Origin: RGIG2094 sp045660065
Lineage (GTDB): Bacteria > Bacillota > Clostridia > RGIG6154
DNA: 64,000 bases
Assembly: GCA_045660065.1 (NCBI GenBank)
Contig: JAZRDC010000100.1
Location: forward strand, 12,561-76,560
Direction: 5' to 3'
Each line of letters begins with the position of its first letter. The first letter of the stretch is position 1. The notes below the pieces were generated by a model. That model did not search any database. It had not been told where the DNA came from and saw only the letters and a program-made list of their open reading frames with translations. Of this stretch, positions 59,303-64,000 are shown one piece after another. The position numbers and the translations under genes are program-made.

Positions 59303-60307
59303 ATGAACATTCTTGTAGTTTTTACAGGTGGTACAATAGGAAGTGCTGTAGAAAATGGTTGGATTTCAACTGATGATTGCACCAGATATAAACTTATCGG
59401 GCTTTATAAAAATAAAACTGATGCTGAGCAAGTAAATTTTGACACAACAACTCCTTATTATATCTTAAGTGAGAATTTATCTGCTGTTGAACTTACAAAA
59501 CTTTGTGAGTGTATAAGAGAGAATTTAACTAAAAATTATGATGGTATTATTGTTACTCACGGAACAGATACACTTCAGTACACTGCTGCTGCGCTTTCTT
59601 ATGTTTTCAGTGATATTAAAATTCCCATTGTGCTTGTTTCATCTGCGTATCCGCTTGACGATGTAAGAGCCAATGGGGTTGATAATTTCAGTGCTGCTGT
59701 CAGTTTCATAAAAGAACAAGCAGGAACAGGTGTTTTTGTAAGTTATAAAAACAACTTTGAAAACAAGGTAAATATTCATGTTGGTACAAGACTTGTGTCC
59801 CATATGGAAGCATCAGCTGATGTGTTTAGTATTGATAATAATCCATATGCTTTCTGTGATAATGGTCAGATTACCTTGAACGAAAGATTTATTTCAGGGA
59901 AAAATTCTCAAATACCAACTCAATTTAAATTTTGTGAATATCCAAAAGTACTTGTTGTTGATTGCCATCCGGGAGATGAGTTTAATTATTGTCCTAAAGA
60001 TTACAATGCAATAATTTTGATGCCTTTTCATTCTGCTACTCTTAATACTGATAATGTTAAATTTAAAGAATTTATGAACAGGGCAGTAGCGAGTGAAATA
60101 CCTGTATTTATGGTGAATGCATCTACCGGTGTTCAATATGAAAGTGCGAAATTATATGAAGAATTGAAAATTACAGTTTTGCCAACGTGCACAAAACCCG
60201 CCATTTATATGAAATGCTGGATTGCTGTGAGTCTTGGTGACGACGTTGAAAAATTTGTAAAGAATCCTGTTGCACAGGAGTTTATTGTAAAAGGAGATAT
60301 AAAATGA
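59303..60307 (+). CDS. L-asparaginase family protein
   Basis: The 334-residue protein is a type I-like asparaginase with FTGGTIGSA (first catalytic Thr, residues 7-15) and VTHGTDTLQYTAAALSY (second Thr and Asp, about 88-104). It hydrolyses asparagine to aspartate and ammonia in the cytoplasm. It overlaps dtd by four bases. AAGGAGG precedes the ATG. Confidence 0.92.
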   Translation: MNILVVFTGGTIGSAVENGWISTDDCTRYKLIGLYKNKTDAEQVNFDTTTPYYILSENLSAVELTKLCECIRENLTKNYDGIIVTHGTDTLQYTAAALSYVFSDIKIPIVLVSSAYPLDDVRANGVDNFSAAVSFIKEQAGTGVFVSYKNNFENKVNIHVGTRLVSHMEASADVFSIDNNPYAFCDNGQITLNERFISGKNSQIPTQFKFCEYPKVLVVDCHPGDEFNYCPKDYNAIILMPFHSATLNTDNVKFKEFMNRAVASEIPVFMVNASTGVQYESAKLYEELKITVLPTCTKPAIYMKCWIAVSLGDDVEKFVKNPVAQEFIVKGDIK

Positions 60308-60753
60308 AAATAGTTTTACAAAGAGTTTTGGAAGCAGAAGTTATTGCAGATGGTATAAAAACCGGAGAAATAGGCAAGGGATATCTTTTGCTTTTAGGGG
60401 TTTCAAATGAGGACACAAAAGAAATTGCAGATAAAATGATAGAAAAAGTTGCAAAACTCAGAATTTTTGAAGATGAAAACGGAAAGACAAATTTAAGTAT
60501 TGACCAGGTTTCAGGGCAGGTAATGGTAGTTTCTCAGTTTACATTATATGCAGATTGCAAAAAAGGAAACAGACCGAGTTTTACCAACGCCGGATCACCT
60601 GATATGGCAAATGAACTTTACGAATATATCAAAGGCAGATGCATAGAATTGTTTGGAGGGGTTCAATGTGGGGTGTTTGGTGCGGATATGAAAGTATCTT
60701 TGGTAAACGACGGACCATTTACTTTAGTATTGGACAGTAAAGAAATATTATAA
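60304..60753 (+). CDS. dtd: D-aminoacyl-tRNA deacylase
   Basis: The 149-residue protein removes D-amino acids from tRNA. The catalytic region SQFTLYADCKKGNRPSF (about 79-95) and the cross-subunit motif NDGPFTLVLDS (usual NxGPVT, here GPFT, about 137) are present. AAAGGAG precedes the ATG, which overlaps the asparaginase stop. Confidence 0.95.
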   Translation: MKIVLQRVLEAEVIADGIKTGEIGKGYLLLLGVSNEDTKEIADKMIEKVAKLRIFEDENGKTNLSIDQVSGQVMVVSQFTLYADCKKGNRPSFTNAGSPDMANELYEYIKGRCIELFGGVQCGVFGADMKVSLVNDGPFTLVLDSKEIL

Positions 60754-60765
60754 AGGACTAAAAGT

Positions 60766-61296
60766 ATGAAAATAATTGTTATATATAAATCAAAATATGG
60801 CTCTACAAAAACTTATGCGAATTGGATTGCAGAAGAACTTTCTTGCAAGTGCATTGATGCAAAAAATATTAAAATTGACGATTTGGCTGAATACGATACA
60901 ATTATTTATGGTGGCGGACTTTATGCCGAAGTCATTGCAGGAGTAACGCTTTTAACCAAAAATATTGACAAACTAAAAGGGAAGAAGTTAATTGTTTATT
61001 CCACAGGTATAACTCCATTGGATTGCAGAGATTATTATGATAAAATGGTTATTGAAAAGAATTTTAAAGGTGATTTGGCAGACAAATTCAAAGTATATAA
61101 TTTTTTAGGGAAAATGGTTGTGTCTGAACTGTCATTAGTACATAGAACTGCTTTAAAAACCTTAAAGAAAATTATGTCAGATAAACAAAATCCAACAGAA
61201 ATGGAAAAACTCCTAATTGAATTATGCGATGCAGACGGTGATTTTACAGATAAAAATTCAATTAAAGATTTAGTTGCGTTTGCAAGAGAAATTTAA
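60766..61296 (+). CDS. Flavodoxin-domain protein
   Basis: The 176-residue protein has a flavodoxin-type FMN loop near the N-terminus (YKSKYGSTKTYANWIAEEL) and GGGLYAEVIAG near residue 50. The set resembles HemG-like or flavodoxin_5 domain proteins. No haem-synthesis genes are nearby, so a menaquinone-linked protoporphyrinogen oxidase role is unlikely; redox carrier is the safe call. AAAGGA precedes the ATG. Confidence 0.85.
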   Translation: MKIIVIYKSKYGSTKTYANWIAEELSCKCIDAKNIKIDDLAEYDTIIYGGGLYAEVIAGVTLLTKNIDKLKGKKLIVYSTGITPLDCRDYYDKMVIEKNFKGDLADKFKVYNFLGKMVVSELSLVHRTALKTLKKIMSDKQNPTEMEKLLIELCDADGDFTDKNSIKDLVAFAREI

Positions 61297-61306
61297 AATT
61301 TATATT

Positions 61307-61333
61307 AAAAGCCACCCATTTGGGTGGCTTTTG
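61307..61333. terminator. Bidirectional terminator
   Basis: AAAAGCCACCCA-TT-TGGGTGGCTTTT between convergent genes. Confidence 0.85.
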
Positions 61334-61343
61334 TAATTTAATA

Positions 61344-61973
61344 TTATTTTGTTCCGAAAATTCTGTCGCCTGCGTCACCAAGACCTGGAACGATGTAACA
61401 TCTTTCATTTAAGCACTCGTCTACATTTGCACAATAAATTTCAATATCAGGATGTGCTTCCTGAAGTGCTTTAATGCCTTCCGGAGCAGCGATGAGGCAC
61501 AAGAACTTGATTTGCTTACCGCCATAAGATTTAATCTGAGCGATAGCGTCAATTGCAGAACCACCGGTAGCGAGCATTGGGTCAACAACTACAATGAGTC
61601 TTTTATCAATGTCAGGTGGCAACTTGCAGTAGTATTCGTGTGGCTGCATTGTTTCTTCATCACGGTACATACCAATATGACCGACTTTAGCAGAAGGTAC
61701 GAGATTGAGCATACCGTTAACCATACCAAGACCTGCACGCAATATGGGCACAATTGCAATATCTTTACCCATAATCATTTTCTGTTTTGTTTTTTTGATT
61801 GGTGTTTCTATTTCCACTTCTTCCAACGGAAGATCTCTTAAAGCCTCAAAACACATAAGCATAGTGATTTCTTCAACCAACTCACGGAATTCTTTGTTGG
61901 TAGTTGTTTTCTGTCTTAAGATTGTAGTTTTGTGCTGAATAAGAGGGTGGTCGAATTTTACAACATTACCCAT
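61344..61973 (-). CDS. upp: Uracil phosphoribosyltransferase
   Basis: The 209-residue enzyme converts uracil and PRPP to UMP. The PRPP-binding loop VVDPMLATGGSAIDAI (about 130) and the C-terminal uracil-binding YIVPGLGDAGDRIFGTK are present. It lies 12 bases downstream of the uracil permease, forming a salvage operon. GGAGATTTTAAAT precedes the ATG. Confidence 0.97.
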   Translation of the reverse strand: MGNVVKFDHPLIQHKTTILRQKTTTNKEFRELVEEITMLMCFEALRDLPLEEVEIETPIKKTKQKMIMGKDIAIVPILRAGLGMVNGMLNLVPSAKVGHIGMYRDEETMQPHEYYCKLPPDIDKRLIVVVDPMLATGGSAIDAIAQIKSYGGKQIKFLCLIAAPEGIKALQEAHPDIEIYCANVDECLNERCYIVPGLGDAGDRIFGTK

Positions 61974-61985
61974 ATTTAAAATCTC

Positions 61986-63302
61986 CTATTCTTCGCTTTT
62001 AGCTTTTGAAACTAAAACATTTGTTAAAATGCCAAGAATTAAAGCACAAGCGATTGATGTAATTGTAATCTGTCCAAATGTGAGTGTAAGTCCGCCGATG
62101 CCTGTAATAAGGATAACTGCAACTACAAAAAGGTTTTTGTTATCACCGAGATTAACCTTTTGAATCATTTTAAGACCTGAAACTGCGATAAAACCGTAAA
62201 GTGAAATACAAACACCGCCCATTACACAGTTTGGAATTGTTGCAAGGAATGTTACAAATGGAGCAACGAATGATGCAACAATAGCCAAAATTGCAGTTGT
62301 GAGAATAGTAACAACTGATGCATTACCTGTGATAGCAACGCAACCTACTGATTCGCCATAAGTTGTGTTAGGGCAACCGCCGAAGAAAGCACCTGCGATT
62401 GAACCAACACCATCACCTAAAAGTGTTCTGTGAAGACCAGGTTCTTTTAAAAGATCAGCATCAATGATTGAACTTAAGTTCTTGTGGTCTGCGATGTGCT
62501 CAGCAAATACAACAAATGCAACAGGGATATATGCAACGGCAACTGTTGCAATGTAAGAAGCGTCAATTTCTTTAACACCTTTTAATGCCTGAACAAATGA
62601 AAAATCAGGATACCACTGCATATTAGCAAATGCTGAGAAATCAATAACCATTAAAGCAGGATTCTGAGTTAAAGTTCCGATTAAAGTGAAAATGGCCGCC
62701 AAAGCGTAACCTGCTACAATACCTATAATAAATGGTATAAGTTTAGTCATTTTTTTACCGTATACTGAGCAAATAATAACAACAGCCAATGTAACAAGAC
62801 CGCAAATAATGCAAACATAAGGTGATGCTGTAGCAACTTTTGCTGCCTGAAGGTCGTTAATTGCAGCACCTGCAAGTGAAAGACCGATTAATGCAACAGT
62901 AGGTCCGATAACAACAGGTGGCATAAGTTTATTGATCCAGTTAACCCCTGCAATTTTGATAATAATCGCAAGAATAATATAAACAAGACCTGCAAAAATT
63001 GCACCTAAAATAAGACCAGCATAGCCTGCTGCAGTTGAAACACTACCTGCAAATGCGGCAAACATTGAGCCAATGAATGCAAATGATGAGCCAAGAAAAA
63101 CAGGGCTTTTGAATTTTGTAAATAAAAGATACACAATTGTACCTACACCAGCACCAAAAAGTGCTGCTGAATGGCTCATTCCGTTGCCAATAATTGCAGG
63201 AACTGCAATAGTTGCAGCAAGGATTGCCAAAAGTTGTTGTAGTGCGAACACTAACATTTTGCCGAACGACGGCTTGTCGTTTACTCCGTAAACTAACTTC
63301 AT
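61986..63302 (-). CDS. uraA: Uracil permease (NCS2 family)
   Basis: The 438-residue membrane protein has about 14 hydrophobic segments and the NCS2 signatures GDGVGSIAGAFFGGCPNTTYGESVG (about 285-310) and VFAEHIADHKN (substrate Glu, about 240). It imports uracil by proton symport for Upp. ATG at 63302 follows GGAGG. Confidence 0.95.
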   Translation of the reverse strand: MKLVYGVNDKPSFGKMLVFALQQLLAILAATIAVPAIIGNGMSHSAALFGAGVGTIVYLLFTKFKSPVFLGSSFAFIGSMFAAFAGSVSTAAGYAGLILGAIFAGLVYIILAIIIKIAGVNWINKLMPPVVIGPTVALIGLSLAGAAINDLQAAKVATASPYVCIICGLVTLAVVIICSVYGKKMTKLIPFIIGIVAGYALAAIFTLIGTLTQNPALMVIDFSAFANMQWYPDFSFVQALKGVKEIDASYIATVAVAYIPVAFVVFAEHIADHKNLSSIIDADLLKEPGLHRTLLGDGVGSIAGAFFGGCPNTTYGESVGCVAITGNASVVTILTTAILAIVASFVAPFVTFLATIPNCVMGGVCISLYGFIAVSGLKMIQKVNLGDNKNLFVVAVILITGIGGLTLTFGQITITSIACALILGILTNVLVSKAKSEE

Positions 63303-63358
63303 TTTTATAACCTCCAAAACTTTTTTTATGACGAATTATGTAAAAATCCATCATATTA

Positions 63359-63388
63359 AATATACATCAAATATATATGTGTTGTCAA
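63359..63388 (-). promoter_or_regulatory. Promoter of uraA-upp operon
   Basis: Minus strand TTGACA (63388-63383), 18 bases, TATATT (63364-63359). I see no PyrR-type attenuator in the short leader. Confidence 0.6.
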
Positions 63389-63516
63389 TAGAGATTTATA
63401 TAAAATTTGTCTAAAAATCTTGTATAATGTGTATAGTGAATTTTCTGATAACTATATTTTGTGCGATTTCATCTCGGGGTTAATCCTCAAAATCACGGCA
63501 TTTGGTTACAAAACTC

Positions 63517-63545
63517 TTGTCAAATAATAATTTATATGGTATACT
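63517..63545 (+). promoter_or_regulatory. Strong promoter of structured RNA
   Basis: TTGTCA (63517-63522), 17 bases, TATACT (63540-63545). Predicted start near 63552. Confidence 0.7.
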
Positions 63546-63550
63546 GAAGA

Positions 63551-63711
63551 TGCTACACAAATGCATAAAACCAAAAGTCCACAGGGAAAATAACCTTTGT
63601 AAAAAGGTGTTTTCTCTCTTTCTCGTACCTGTGGATAGGTTGAGCATTGTGTAGCAACAGTTGAGGGACTGCACTTTTTTGGTGTGTTCCAAGATTGGAG
63701 CACACTTTTTT
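63551..63711 (+). ncRNA. Structured small RNA, possibly 6S-like
   Basis: A roughly 160-base transcript is bounded by a strong promoter and an intrinsic terminator (GTGTG-TCCAA/TTGGA-CACAC plus T-run, 63681-63711). The 5' part GCTACACAAATGC (63552-63564) pairs with GCATTGTGTAGC (63644-63655). Inside, an asymmetric internal loop leads to CCACAGG/CCTGTGG and an apical AACCTTT/AAAGGT hairpin. A closed stem, an internal bubble and an apical stem recall 6S RNA, but I cannot confirm the family. No open frame with a ribosome site is present. A leader role for the gene at 63781 is the alternative. Confidence 0.55.
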
Positions 63712-63780
63712 ATTATAAAAAATTACGCATAAAATGAACTTATACCTAAAAATTTCGTCTTAAATATTAGGAGGAGTACT

Positions 63781-64000
63781 ATGAGAAAAACTGTTATCAG
63801 AGTTTTGATACTGATAGCCTATTGCATACCATTTGTCTTTTTAGCCATGAATGAAGATTCATTATATGGCTCTCTTTGGTTTTATTTAATAGGTATAATA
63901 GGATTTGGTGTGCTTGGGTTTGTTTGCACTAAAATTAAAGATTTATGGGTAGTAATATTCGGTAATATACTGAGCTTTATATCATCGTGTTTGTTCGCAT
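63781..64000 (+). CDS. Small membrane protein, 3'-truncated
   Basis: The first 73 residues are visible, with three hydrophobic segments (IRVLILIAYCIPFVFLAM, FYLIGIIGFGVLGFVC, VVIFGNILSFISSCLF) and no recognised domain. AGGAGG precedes the ATG and no stop occurs before the window ends. I cannot assign a function. It lies 70 bases after the RNA terminator. Confidence 0.7.
   Translation, partial: MRKTVIRVLILIAYCIPFVFLAMNEDSLYGSLWFYLIGIIGFGVLGFVCTKIKDLWVVIFGNILSFISSCLFA

Noticed and set aside
61344..63302. PyrR-type attenuation of upp-uraA
   Set aside because: The leader between promoter and uraA start is under 60 bases and has no antiterminator/terminator pair.

Overview
The window is 64 kb of low-GC, densely packed DNA from an endospore-forming member of the Clostridia, probably an uncultured gut-type lineage. 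The sporulation genes spoVAC, spoVAD and spoVAE, the AddAB recombination helicase, a rubredoxin/flavodiiron pair, cobalamin and TPP riboswitches, an ECF transporter and TasA-like surface proteins all fit that assignment. No rRNA, CRISPR array or intact prophage is visible. The first and last genes run off the window.

Layout. 1-2258: 3' end of an NSS-family transporter, a flavin reductase-rubredoxin fusion, and spoVAC. 2259-10840: an 8.6-kb insertion between spoVAC and spoVAD. It holds a tyrosine recombinase, a TetR regulator, a 280-bp invertible promoter segment and four paralogous TasA-like surface proteins with different C-terminal modules. 10849-20939: spoVAD, cut in two by a 9,083-bp large-serine-recombinase element that carries a cobalamin-riboswitch uptake operon. 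20943-29493: spoVAE, a PHP protein, a GH13-GH77 fusion enzyme, small redox and housekeeping genes, a flavodiiron protein and a ZIP transporter. 29535-34183: an AraC regulator divergent from an amino-sugar-type catabolic operon. 34222-40860: DUF436 and HD proteins, then an exopolysaccharide locus with a tyrosine kinase/phosphatase pair. 40910-44411: tRNA-Ser, a tRNA-tail mini-element, a TPP riboswitch and thiM-thiE-HAD/thiD. 44455-53814: an orphan YesN-like regulator, a CAP-domain protein, addA and addB. 53965-63302: an amino-acid ABC transporter, a glutaminase-dead PurF paralogue, a patatin, LMW-PTP, asparaginase, dtd, a flavodoxin, upp and a uracil permease. 63517-64000: a structured small RNA and the start of a membrane-protein gene.

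Two linked systems stand out. First, spoVAD can be rebuilt exactly and in frame (335 codons) by joining the two halves at a shared CCCCTG. The rejoined ends of the element form a symmetric attP with ACACCATAA arms, so this looks like a skin-like interruption of a spore-germination/DPA-channel gene. Its cargo appears to be a corrinoid-uptake operon: a transcobalamin-like S-layer protein, a DUF4430 lipoprotein, EcfT, and an EcfA-EcfA'-EcfS triple fusion. Second, a 23-bp perfect inverted repeat flanks a segment holding a consensus sigma-A promoter. As assembled, that promoter points left into the TetR gene; inverted, it would point right into the four TasA-like genes. A recombinase gene sits 1 kb away and TetR-type palindromes lie on both sides, which gives the layout of a phase-variation flip-flop for a modular fibre or surface-protein cluster.

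Protein assignments come from recognising motifs in the sequence; no database search was run. Promoters and terminators are called from consensus boxes and stem plus T-run structure.
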